From assembly GCF_000376885.1 (NCBI RefSeq), contig NZ_AQXR01000010.1, positions 186,001 to 250,000 on the forward strand: a stretch of DNA of 64,000 nucleotides. The letters are read 5' to 3'. The position numbers were made by a program, and so were the translations under genes. This DNA is from Alloscardovia criceti DSM 17774 (GTDB lineage: Bacteria; Actinomycetota; Actinomycetes; Actinomycetales; Bifidobacteriaceae). The notes beneath the pieces are model-generated. The model did not search any database. It was not told where the DNA came from and worked only from the letters and a program-made list of their open reading frames with translations. This document shows, piece by piece, positions 56,631 through 64,000 of this stretch. Numbering within the stretch: the stretch's first letter is position 1; each line of letters begins with the position of its first letter.

Positions 56631-57779
56631 CTACCTCAACTCATCCAGCACGGTCAGCGCCGCATTCGCATAGAAGTTCGCTGTGGTTTCTATAGCACCA
56701 TCGAAAGCCACAAATTCCGGACTATGCCAGTCATGATGCCCCTCGGTCCCATTGGAACCAATAAAGCCAAAGACTAGAGGAACTTTCAAACTGTACTCGG
56801 CAAAATCCTCCCCCGCCATACTTGGGTGAATCGGCTGCACATCCGCATAGGAAGCCGTCTGTTGCGCCACAACTGTGCTAAGTTTTTCATCGCATTGCAG
56901 TGGAATCTGGATGTTGTCCCAAACCACATCCGCCTCAATGCCATAGGCCTGTGCCGTGGACTGTACATGAGCCGCAAAGCGCTTGCGTGCCAACACTTCA
57001 TCCGCTGGATCAAAGAAGCGCAAGGTTCCTTGGAAACCGGCCTCTGCCGGCACCACATTCCACACATGTCCGCCGTGTACCTCCGTAATGGACAACACTA
57101 CGGCATGAAATGGCGAAATATTGCGGCTGACGATGCTTTGAAGAGACAAAATCATGCTGGCGAGCGCTTCCAAAGGTCCCGTGCCCATATGTGGATATCC
57201 GGCGTGTGTGCCTTGTGCGTGGAGCTTCACCGCGAATTTCACACATCCCGCCATCATGGCTTCCGTGCCGACGGCAATCTGGCCGACCTTATAATCCGGA
57301 TTGTTATGTGTACCGATGATGGCCTGCGCTTCGTTCAAAACACCGGCATCCAAAATGGCGCGCGCACCTTCGCCAGTTTCCTCCGAAGGTTGGAAAACCA
57401 GCAGAATGCTACCCTGAATGCTGTCTCGATGCTCATTCAGCCACTTGGCAGCCGCAAGCAGACCCGTCATGTGAATGTCGTGGCCACAGCCGTGCATACG
57501 ACCTGCGTTTTCGGAAGCATATGCCAGCCCTGTTTGTTCCACGATTGGTAAACCATCGATGTCAGCGCGCAACGCCACCTGAGGCCCCGGATGCGCACCC
57601 TGGATAAGGCCCACCACAGCCGTATCCAAGCTGCACTCTTGCACAGGAATGCCCCACCCAGACAGTGTTTGTGTGATAAATTCACTGGTCTGGTATTCAT
57701 GGAAGCCTAATTCAGGATGTGCATGAAACCAGTGACGCATCTCGATAAACTCTGGATCAATCTGAATCTGAGCCGTCAC
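56631..57779 (-). CDS. M20D-family amidohydrolase (aminoacylase-like)
   Basis: 382 residues of the hippurate hydrolase / N-acyl-amino-acid amidohydrolase group. Metal site: HGCGHDIHMTGL (Cys and His), QPSEETGEGA (Glu), and a late His in NGTEGHHDWHSPEF. It starts with MRHWFHAHPELGFHEY, the family hallmark. Last gene of the metQNI operon, 86 bases after metI. This suggests that an N-acyl or similar derivative of methionine is taken up and split, but the substrate is inference. Confidence 0.92.
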   Translation of the reverse strand: MTAQIQIDPEFIEMRHWFHAHPELGFHEYQTSEFITQTLSGWGIPVQECSLDTAVVGLIQGAHPGPQVALRADIDGLPIVEQTGLAYASENAGRMHGCGHDIHMTGLLAAAKWLNEHRDSIQGSILLVFQPSEETGEGARAILDAGVLNEAQAIIGTHNNPDYKVGQIAVGTEAMMAGCVKFAVKLHAQGTHAGYPHMGTGPLEALASMILSLQSIVSRNISPFHAVVLSITEVHGGHVWNVVPAEAGFQGTLRFFDPADEVLARKRFAAHVQSTAQAYGIEADVVWDNIQIPLQCDEKLSTVVAQQTASYADVQPIHPSMAGEDFAEYSLKVPLVFGFIGSNGTEGHHDWHSPEFVAFDGAIETTANFYANAALTVLDELR

Positions 57780-57865
57780 TTCGGCTGCCTCTTTTCTTGC
57801 TCAATTTTCGGAGTTTTGTTTTTCTGCATATTTTCTACTACAACACTTGTAAGTTGCCATCCACC

Positions 57866-58552
57866 CTAATGCTGACGCTTGAGCAGATGCTTGGCGAGGG
57901 CATTAGCAAAGCCCTGCACGAGTTGGACGAGCACAATCATGATGATGACAGCCGTCCAGGTCACCACACTGTCGAATTTCTGATAACCATAGGCAATGGC
58001 AAAATTACCCAAACCGCCGCCGCCGATATATCCGGCCATGGCAGACATATCCAAGACACCAATGAAGAGGAAGGCGTACGCAAGGATGAGTGGCGCCAAT
58101 GCCTCTGGAATCAGCACCGTGCGGATAATGGTCAAGCGTGAAGCCCCCATCGAGCGCGCTGCTTCTATCATGCCCGCATCCACGGGTACGAGGTTTTGCT
58201 CCACCAAGCGGGACGTGGCTACTGTGCACATGATAATCATAGGAAACATGGCAGCCGTGGTGCCGATGGATGTGCCCACTACGGCGATGGTCAGCGGCTG
58301 CATGGCAGCAAGGAAGATAATAAATGGAATTGGGCGGATAATATTGACCAAGGTATCCAGCACGCGGTAGAGCACTGCATTTTCAAAAAGGTTGCCTGGA
58401 CGCGTGCCATAAAGCACCACGCCGAGCATGAGCCCAAGGAATCCGCCAATAATCATGGTTACCAGCACCATTTGCAAGGTTTGCCCGATGGACTGGAAAA
58501 GCAGTGGGCGCAGCACTTCCCAATTCGTATCACGTGCGCTTAAAATAATCAT
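57866..58552 (-). CDS. metI: Methionine ABC transporter permease
   Basis: 228 residues with five to six helices. Docking loop: MIEAARSMGASRLTIIRTVL-IPEALAPL, and SAMAGYIGGGGLGNFAIAYG near the C-terminus is typical of MetI. It lies 15 bases after metN. Confidence 0.95.
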   Translation of the reverse strand: MIILSARDTNWEVLRPLLFQSIGQTLQMVLVTMIIGGFLGLMLGVVLYGTRPGNLFENAVLYRVLDTLVNIIRPIPFIIFLAAMQPLTIAVVGTSIGTTAAMFPMIIMCTVATSRLVEQNLVPVDAGMIEAARSMGASRLTIIRTVLIPEALAPLILAYAFLFIGVLDMSAMAGYIGGGGLGNFAIAYGYQKFDSVVTWTAVIIMIVLVQLVQGFANALAKHLLKRQH

Positions 58553-58567
58553 GTCTTTCCCCTACTC

Positions 58568-59743
58568 CTACTCATCCTCAGAATTCTGTGACTCGGCCGA
58601 ATTCTCCATTATCGAGGCAAATCGACCCTCGGTATACACTTCAGAAACAGCCTGCGCGTAATCCACAGGTTCGGCTTCCGTACCAAAATCTGCGATATCG
58701 CTGTTGAGCCTTAATTCCGCAAGGAAGTTTTCTACGACCTGAGGCTCGCCGCTAAATTCATAGGTAATAGCGCCAATCGCCACAGAACGCACAGTATCGA
58801 TGCCTCCAAACAGCAGGCTGCTATGCACGCCATGCTTGGCAATGAGATCTGAAATATTTTGGCCCGACGCGCTGATGACATCGCCTTGCGAGAGCACATC
58901 TTGCTGACGAATCAGCACCGTCACAATGCGGTCTTTCCACAGCTGGCGCATGGTCTGTACGCGCGCTTCATCCGGCAAACCCGGTAAAGCCGTGGAGATA
59001 AAGCGCTGCGTGACAGCTTGACGAGGATAAGCGAAAACATCGTACACTTCGCCGGTTTCCACCACTTCACCCGCACTCATCACGGCTACTTTATTGGCAA
59101 TCATTTGCACCACATTCATCTGATGTGTAATCAGCACGATGGTGATGCCAAACTGCTCGTTCACCTTTTTGAGCACGTTCAGCACTTCGACCGTCGTATC
59201 CGGATCCAACGCGCTGGTCGCCTCATCTGCGAGCAAAATATCAGGATTCGTTGCCAGTGCACGCGCAATGCCCACGCGCTGCTTCTGACCACCAGAGAGC
59301 TGAGAAGGATAGCTATCGGCAAATTCACTCAACCCCACGAAATCCAGCAGTTCCTTCACGCGATGCTCTTGGTAATCTTTACGCCAGTGATCGAGCTGCA
59401 AAGGATAGGCAATATTTTGAGCTACAGTTTTTGTGGAGAAAAGATTGAATTGCTGGAAAATCATGCCAATCTTTTGGCGTAAAGGACGCAATTTCGACTC
59501 GCTGAGGCGCGTAATATCCGTGCCCAGCACGTTGACGCTGCCCGAGGTTGCGCGTTCCAAACCATTGATAAGACGCACCAGCGTGGACTTGCCCGCACCC
59601 GAGTAACCGATGATGCCAAAGATATCTCCGCGATTAATCGTCAGGCTAACGTCATTAACGGCTTTTTTTGTCGTGGTATCGTTTCGTCGCTGAAACTCTT
59701 TCACGACATGGTCAAGAACAATAATTGGTTCTGCGCTTTGCAT
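58568..59743 (-). CDS. metN: Methionine ABC transporter ATPase
   Basis: 391 residues. ATPase core: Walker A GYSGAGKST, Q-loop FQQFNLFSTKTVAQN, signature QLSGGQKQRVGIARALATNP, Walker B LLADEATSALDPDT. The C-terminal NIL domain (about 270-365) binds methionine and inhibits transport in this family. The last 25 residues are an acidic extension (SAESQNSEDE). Confidence 0.96.
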   Translation of the reverse strand: MQSAEPIIVLDHVVKEFQRRNDTTTKKAVNDVSLTINRGDIFGIIGYSGAGKSTLVRLINGLERATSGSVNVLGTDITRLSESKLRPLRQKIGMIFQQFNLFSTKTVAQNIAYPLQLDHWRKDYQEHRVKELLDFVGLSEFADSYPSQLSGGQKQRVGIARALATNPDILLADEATSALDPDTTVEVLNVLKKVNEQFGITIVLITHQMNVVQMIANKVAVMSAGEVVETGEVYDVFAYPRQAVTQRFISTALPGLPDEARVQTMRQLWKDRIVTVLIRQQDVLSQGDVISASGQNISDLIAKHGVHSSLLFGGIDTVRSVAIGAITYEFSGEPQVVENFLAELRLNSDIADFGTEAEPVDYAQAVSEVYTEGRFASIMENSAESQNSEDE

Positions 59744-59860
59744 GTCTTGCTCCTTTAATTCTCACTTACCCAAGGTACACAATAGCCCCAATGCACGCCA
59801 GTGCGGCCGCCGCCGGGGTGGCAACGGTCGCACTGTTGAGTATGTGCTCAGCTGGTACTT

Positions 59861-60841
59861 TTACTGACGAGCATCTTTTTCGATATCTGCGAGGTACTGC
59901 TGAAGCTCTTCTGCCGTGAAATTATTGGCAAAGACTGCTGTGCCGCCGGACTCTTCCTGCAGAGCGTCCAAAACCTCCTGAGACTGGAAGAGCTGAACGA
60001 GCTTGAGATAAGTTTCGTTGTTCACATCTTCCTTGCGGGAGACGAAGGCGTTGATGTATGGGCGTGCTTCTTCACTTTCCGCGTCGTCCTGGTAGATAGC
60101 ATCTTGAGGGTTGAGACCCGCATCTGCTACGTAATCATTGTTAATCACACCAGCTGCAATTTGTGGATCCTTCAGCGAAGCGGCTACCTGCTCTGCCTTC
60201 AAAGCCGTCACCTGTACCTTGGAATTATCCGTATCAATATCGGCAGGTGTGCTAAATGCGGTCCAGTCGCCCTTCAATGTGACCAGGCCTGCAGCCTTCA
60301 AAACACCGATAGCGCGAGCTTGGTTGGTTTCATCATTAGGAATGGCGACGGTGCTACCCTGTGGGATATCGTCGATGTTCGTGTACTTTTCGGAGTAAAC
60401 ACCCAATGGGTAAATGGCTACGCCGCCAATTGGCTGCAAAGTCTTATTGTTCTTTACGTTGTAGTTGGCGAGATACAGCAAGTGCTGAAATTCGTTCAAA
60501 TCCAATTCGCCAGAATCTACGGCTGGATTTTCGGATGTGTAATCTTGGAAGTCTACGATTTTTACCGCAATGCCTGCTTCTTCCGCCTTCTTCTGGAATG
60601 CCACCCATTGTGGATCGCTGGCGCCGACTACGCCGATCTTGACGGGGTTGGATTCGCTACCCTTTGGAGCGGTGGAGTCGGATGCAAAAGCGCGGATGCC
60701 GAAGAATGCGGCCACGGCTATCAAGATGATGACTACTGCTGCGATAATGGTGTTGCGCGCGGTGTTGTTGACACGCACAGGTTCTGCGGTATTAAGCGTG
60801 CTGGCAGAATTGTTATCCTGTGGTTCCTGTGGATTTGCCAT
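59861..60841 (-). CDS. metQ: Methionine-binding protein, membrane-anchored
   Basis: NlpA/MetQ family, 326 residues. PVKIGVVGASDPQWVAFQKK, DFQDYTSENPAVDSGELDLN and FQHLLYLANYN are the conserved blocks; NETYLKLVQLFQSQEV is at the end. Instead of a lipobox, the N-terminus has about 30 polar residues and one hydrophobic helix (NTIIAAVVIILIAVAAFFGI), so it is probably anchored by an uncleaved helix. First gene of metQ-metN-metI-M20. Confidence 0.93.
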   Translation of the reverse strand: MANPQEPQDNNSASTLNTAEPVRVNNTARNTIIAAVVIILIAVAAFFGIRAFASDSTAPKGSESNPVKIGVVGASDPQWVAFQKKAEEAGIAVKIVDFQDYTSENPAVDSGELDLNEFQHLLYLANYNVKNNKTLQPIGGVAIYPLGVYSEKYTNIDDIPQGSTVAIPNDETNQARAIGVLKAAGLVTLKGDWTAFSTPADIDTDNSKVQVTALKAEQVAASLKDPQIAAGVINNDYVADAGLNPQDAIYQDDAESEEARPYINAFVSRKEDVNNETYLKLVQLFQSQEVLDALQEESGGTAVFANNFTAEELQQYLADIEKDARQ

Positions 60842-60879
60842 AGTGGGATGTCCTCTCTTATCTCTTCTGATGTGACACC

Positions 60880-60907
60880 ACTATAGCCACGCAAAATGCG
60901 GTTTCAA
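60880..60907 (-). promoter_or_regulatory. metQ promoter
   Basis: On the minus strand TTGAAA (60902-60907), 16 bases, TATAGT (60880-60885), 38 bases before the metQ ATG. GTGTCAC, a short palindrome, lies just downstream of the -10. The leader is too short for a SAM riboswitch. Confidence 0.65.
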
Positions 60908-61015
60908 GGATTTTTAGCAGATTGCCTTATAAGTGTTGTTTATAATGGGTGGAAACCCCGCTCATTTCAAGCGTTTCAGGCATTTTACCCGACTGTGTTT
61001 GCCCATAAAAACGAA

Positions 61016-61050
61016 GGTCGGGTACCAGCAAACATGCCCAGCACCCGACC
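61016..61050 (-). terminator. Aldo/keto reductase gene terminator
   Basis: GGTCGGGT and ACCCGACC pair around a 19-base loop; on the minus strand TTCGTTTTT follows. It lies 20 bases after the stop. Confidence 0.85.
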
Positions 61051-61069
61051 TCAAGAAACTCGCTACAAC

Positions 61070-62047
61070 TTACTGCGCAGACAGCGCACCCACAATTTCA
61101 TGAGCCGCATATGGTTCCGAAAGATAGCGCACATCGTCCGCGCTCAGCTCGAGATCCACATAATGCACAGCATCTTCGAAATGCTTCGCACTGGTAGCGC
61201 CCACGATAGGAGCCGTCACACCCTGCGCTGCCAGCCATGCCAAAGACACTTGGGCCATAGACACGCCATAACGCTCCGCTATCTCATGCACGCGCGCAAT
61301 AATCGCTTCATCGTTTTCCCGAGCGGCATCGTACTTTTGACGTGAAACTTTATCCGTCTGGTCGCGCAAAGAGTGCTCATCATGCCAGGTTGGGCGCGTC
61401 AAGTGGCCACCGGCCAGTGGGCTATAAGGCACCAAGGAAACACCATACTGCTGGCATACAGGAATGAGTTCGCGCTCATCCTCGCGATACAGCAGATTGT
61501 AGTGATTTTGCATGGTGGAAAAGAGCGTCCAGCCGTTCTTTTCTGCGGCAATCTGCATATTGTGGAACTGGTAGCCGTACATAGCCGAGGCTCCCAATGC
61601 GCGCACCTTGCCCGCTTTCACTAAGCCATCCAAGGCTTCCATGGTTTCCTCGATAGGCGTGTCATAATCAAAGCGATGAATCTGATAAAGATCCACGTAA
61701 TCCACGCCCAAACGCTTGAGGCTTCCGTCAATTTCACGCTCGATAGCTTGCTTGGACAGCTTGCCTTCGTTGAAATATACCTTGGTAGCGAGCACGACGT
61801 CTTCACGCTTTACACCCAGATTTTTCAGTGCCGAGCCGATGAATTCCTCACTCGTACCATGCGAGTAAACATTGGCCGTATCGATGAAATTCACGCCTAA
61901 GTCCAGCGCCTGACGGATAACGGCTGTGGTTGCACCCTGATCTAGCGTCCATGCATGGAAATCTTCAAAGCGCTGTCCAAAGGACATGCCACCTACACAA
62001 ATGCGGGAAACATTAATATCTGTATGACCTAATTGTGCATACTTCAT
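61070..62047 (-). CDS. Aldo/keto reductase
   Basis: NADPH-dependent oxidoreductase, 325 residues. The catalytic tetrad is seen: Asp in GVNFIDTANVYSHGTS, Tyr in the same block, Lys in VVLATKVYF and His in DLYQIHRFDYDTP. C-terminal cofactor residues lie in PIVGATSAKHFEDAV. Monocistronic between prmC and the methionine operon. The substrate cannot be inferred. Confidence 0.93.
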   Translation of the reverse strand: MKYAQLGHTDINVSRICVGGMSFGQRFEDFHAWTLDQGATTAVIRQALDLGVNFIDTANVYSHGTSEEFIGSALKNLGVKREDVVLATKVYFNEGKLSKQAIEREIDGSLKRLGVDYVDLYQIHRFDYDTPIEETMEALDGLVKAGKVRALGASAMYGYQFHNMQIAAEKNGWTLFSTMQNHYNLLYREDERELIPVCQQYGVSLVPYSPLAGGHLTRPTWHDEHSLRDQTDKVSRQKYDAARENDEAIIARVHEIAERYGVSMAQVSLAWLAAQGVTAPIVGATSAKHFEDAVHYVDLELSADDVRYLSEPYAAHEIVGALSAQ

Positions 62048-62114
62048 GATGACTCCTCTCCATATGAGGCAAAAGCTGGGACAGCCTTATACGAAACGCC
62101 CAACTCACCACCTC

Positions 62115-63044
62115 TTATTTTAAGGCGCTCAGATACCTATCTTTAAGCGAAAAGTCACACTTTGTAGCATAGTGGCTATATCCGAGCCTGTCTGCTACCT
62201 CTCTCGTCGCAGCGCCCTGCTGCCAGTCATGCTCCATGAGGAGTAAACCACCCGGTGTGAGCAAGTCATACGCCCTGCGCAGGATGAGCTCTGGTATGCG
62301 CATACCATCCTCACTCGCCCCATAGAGCGCCAGCTCGGGATCATAATCACGCGTTTCTATCTGCTCTGGGACGTCTCTTAGTGGGACGTATGGCGGATTG
62401 CTGAGCACGATATCTACTGTGCCATCTAGTTCGCTCAAAGTTTGCTTATCCGTAGCATCGGCACACATAACCGAGTAATTTGTAGCGTCGAGTGTGTGGG
62501 CGTTTTTTTGTGCATAAGTGAAGGCCTGTGGTGAAAGTTCTACTGCCCATACTGTGCTGTGCGGAATTTCCGTGGCGGCACTCAGACCCAACACACCCGA
62601 GCCTGCACACAAATCGACGATACGCGGCTTTTGATTTTTCAGCTCAGCGGCGTACTCGAGGGCAGCATCTATGAGCAGCTCCGTTTCTGGTCGTGGGATA
62701 AAAACGCCCTCGCCCACTTCCACCTCGAGGAAACGAAAAGGTGCATGCCCCACGATGTATTGCAGAGGTTCGCGACGTAGACGTCGCTCCATCCACTGCT
62801 GGAAACGGTGGATGTGTGTAGCATCGGCAATCTGCCCTAGGCTTTTATCCACCAGCACGGCACCACGCAGAGCGGACATGCTCGCTCCACACGCCTCCGC
62901 CAGGAGGTACATCACCTCATGCTCTGCAATCTTCTTGCGGTCTGCGGCTTGATCCGCCTCGCTGCCCACGCCCGCTTCCAATAATGCGTGTGCGCACTGC
63001 GAAAGCACAGTGCGCACACGCATATCCGGTGTCAGTTCCCTCAT
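62115..63044 (-). CDS. prmC: Release-factor glutamine methyltransferase
   Basis: Methylates the Gln of the GGQ motif in release factors, for example those encoded at 63057 and 31912 here. 309 residues. Substrate motif NPPY is in IVLSNPPYVPLRD, the SAM site in IVDLCAGSGVLGLSAA, and the N-terminal helical domain covers about 1-100. YIVGHAPFRFLEVEVGEGVF, then IPRPETELL, is typical of HemK/PrmC. It starts 12 bases after the prfA stop. Confidence 0.95.
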   Translation of the reverse strand: MRELTPDMRVRTVLSQCAHALLEAGVGSEADQAADRKKIAEHEVMYLLAEACGASMSALRGAVLVDKSLGQIADATHIHRFQQWMERRLRREPLQYIVGHAPFRFLEVEVGEGVFIPRPETELLIDAALEYAAELKNQKPRIVDLCAGSGVLGLSAATEIPHSTVWAVELSPQAFTYAQKNAHTLDATNYSVMCADATDKQTLSELDGTVDIVLSNPPYVPLRDVPEQIETRDYDPELALYGASEDGMRIPELILRRAYDLLTPGGLLLMEHDWQQGAATREVADRLGYSHYATKCDFSLKDRYLSALK

Positions 63045-63056
63045 GAACGACTACCC

Positions 63057-64000
63057 TTAGTCTTCACCGTTTTGGCTAGCCAAACGTGCAGCCTCATCAG
63101 CCTGGATATCCGAATCAATCACCGCCTGCAAATCGCCATCCAGCACGGCATCCAAATTGTAGGCCTTATAGTTTGTGCGATGATCGACGATACGGTTTTC
63201 TGGGAAGTTGTACGTACGGATACGCTCTGAGCGGTCCAAGGTGCGCACCTGAGAGTGACGCATATCTGCTGCCGCGGCAGCTTCTTCCTCATGCTTCATC
63301 GCCAGCAAACGGGACTTGAGCACACGCAGCGCGGCCGCACGGTTTTGAATCTGCGACTTCTCATCCTGCATGGATACCACGATGCCCGTAGGGATGTGGG
63401 TCATACGCACAGCAGAATACGTGGTATTCACAGACTGTCCACCCGGACCGGACGACATGAAGATATCAATCTTCAAATCTTTCTGATCGATTTCGATTTC
63501 GTCGTTGTCATCCTCCGCTTCTGGGAAGACAATAACGCCCGCTGCGGAGGTCTGGATACGTCCCTGAGATTCGGTAACTGGGATGCGCTGTACACGGTGT
63601 ACGCCACCCTCATACTTGAGGCTCGCCCACACGCCGTCTGCAGGTGCTACCGTGCCCTTGGTGCGGAATGCAATCTGCACGTCCTTGATACCACCGAGCT
63701 CGGTGCCGTTCTGGGACTGAATTTCGTAGGTCCATCCACGCTTTTCCGCATAACGCGTGTACATGCGCAGCAAATCGCCCGCAAAGAGAGCAGCCTCTTC
63801 GCCACCGGCGCCCGCCTTAATTTCCATAATGGTGTCGGATGCATCATCTGGATCGCGTGGAATCAAAGCCTTACGCAGCTTTTCCTCCGCCTCAGGCAGT
63901 TCTTTGCTTAAACGCTCGGCTTCTTGAGCGAAATCCGCATCTTCATGCGCGAGTTCCTGAGCAGCTTCCAAATTTTCTGCAATATCTAAGTACTGCTGGT
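63057..64000 (-). CDS. prfA: Peptide chain release factor 1 (5' end outside window)
   Basis: Terminates translation at UAG and UAA. About 313 residues are visible of the usual 360, the N-terminus being cut by the window; the frame runs to the edge with [15 protein letters not shown]. The tripeptide anticodon PVT is in [18 protein letters not shown] and the catalytic GGQ in [18 protein letters not shown]. It forms an operon with prmC. Confidence 0.96.
   Translation of the reverse strand, partial: QQYLDIAENLEAAQELAHEDADFAQEAERLSKELPEAEEKLRKALIPRDPDDASDTIMEIKAGAGGEEAALFAGDLLRMYTRYAEKRGWTYEIQSQNGTELGGIKDVQIAFRTKGTVAPADGVWASLKYEGGVHRVQRIPVTESQGRIQTSAAGVIVFPEAEDDNDEIEIDQKDLKIDIFMSSGPGGQSVNTTYSAVRMTHIPTGIVVSMQDEKSQIQNRAAALRVLKSRLLAMKHEEEAAAAADMRHSQVRTLDRSERIRTYNFPENRIVDHRTNYKAYNLDAVLDGDLQAVIDSDIQADEAARLASQNGED

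Noticed and set aside
60842..60880. SAM riboswitch before metQ
   Set aside because: The leader between the predicted start and the ATG is only about 30 bases.

Overview
The window looks like a chromosomal segment of a member of the Bifidobacteriaceae. This rests on the order prfB, ftsE, ftsX, CHAP hydrolase, smpB, on the pair prfA-prmC, on the trio TsaC-type protein, WecA-type transferase, AtpI-like protein, on an actinobacterial-type DapD, and on many sugar loci run by LacI-type regulators. Base composition by eye is intermediate and unlike high-GC Actinobacteria. A superoxide dismutase and a streptococcal-looking isocitrate dehydrogenase would suit an aerotolerant scardovial lineage better than a typical Bifidobacterium. 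Family: fairly confident. Genus: not determined.

Layout. 1-1930: citrate synthase (cut by the window edge) and isocitrate dehydrogenase, the 2-oxoglutarate/glutamate branch. 2015-5239: dgt, alr, luxS. 5464-13639: a galactoside locus with a solute-binding lipoprotein, two permeases, a divergent LacI regulator and a 1,048-residue LacZ; a perfect 26-bp operator-like palindrome lies in front of the binding-protein gene. 13849-14463: sodA. 14586-19526: a compact five-gene peptide ABC operon. 19645-24399: coaX, a RluA-type pseudouridine synthase, nnrD, glmS. 24544-27287: a polar amino-acid ABC operon. 27383-33039: smpB, a PcsB-like CHAP hydrolase, ftsX, ftsE with a long C-terminal tail, and prfB. 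33222-38165: dapD, mntP-map, pepO. 38234-42972: a second-type ssb, proS, a PIF1-like helicase, orn. 43131-47128: alpha-glucosidase, cyclophilin, guaB.

47222-64000 holds what I take to be a broken housekeeping cluster. TsaC, WecA and AtpI-like genes are still together, but the ATP synthase genes I would expect after them are absent (guaB follows), and about 12 kb of accessory genes separates prmC-prfA from tsaC. The insert contains a TraX-like membrane protein, an oligo-1,6-glucosidase locus (LacI regulator, MFS sugar transporter, GH13 enzyme, binding lipoprotein without permeases) with two perfect TGTAAGCGCTTACA operators, a methionine ABC operon ending in an M20 amidohydrolase, and an aldo/keto reductase.

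Neither sugar ABC locus encodes its own ATPase, so a shared MsiK-type ATPase elsewhere in the genome is likely. I saw no CRISPR array, rRNA, tRNA, transposase, integrase or obvious phage genes, and no toxin or defence module. I did not find a clearly undescribed system. The best leads are the regulatory DNA of the isomaltoside locus, the FtsEX-hydrolase block with its direct-repeat promoter, the glmS promoter palindrome, and the NAD-type isocitrate dehydrogenase. All functional calls come from reading sequence and remembered family motifs; no database search was run.
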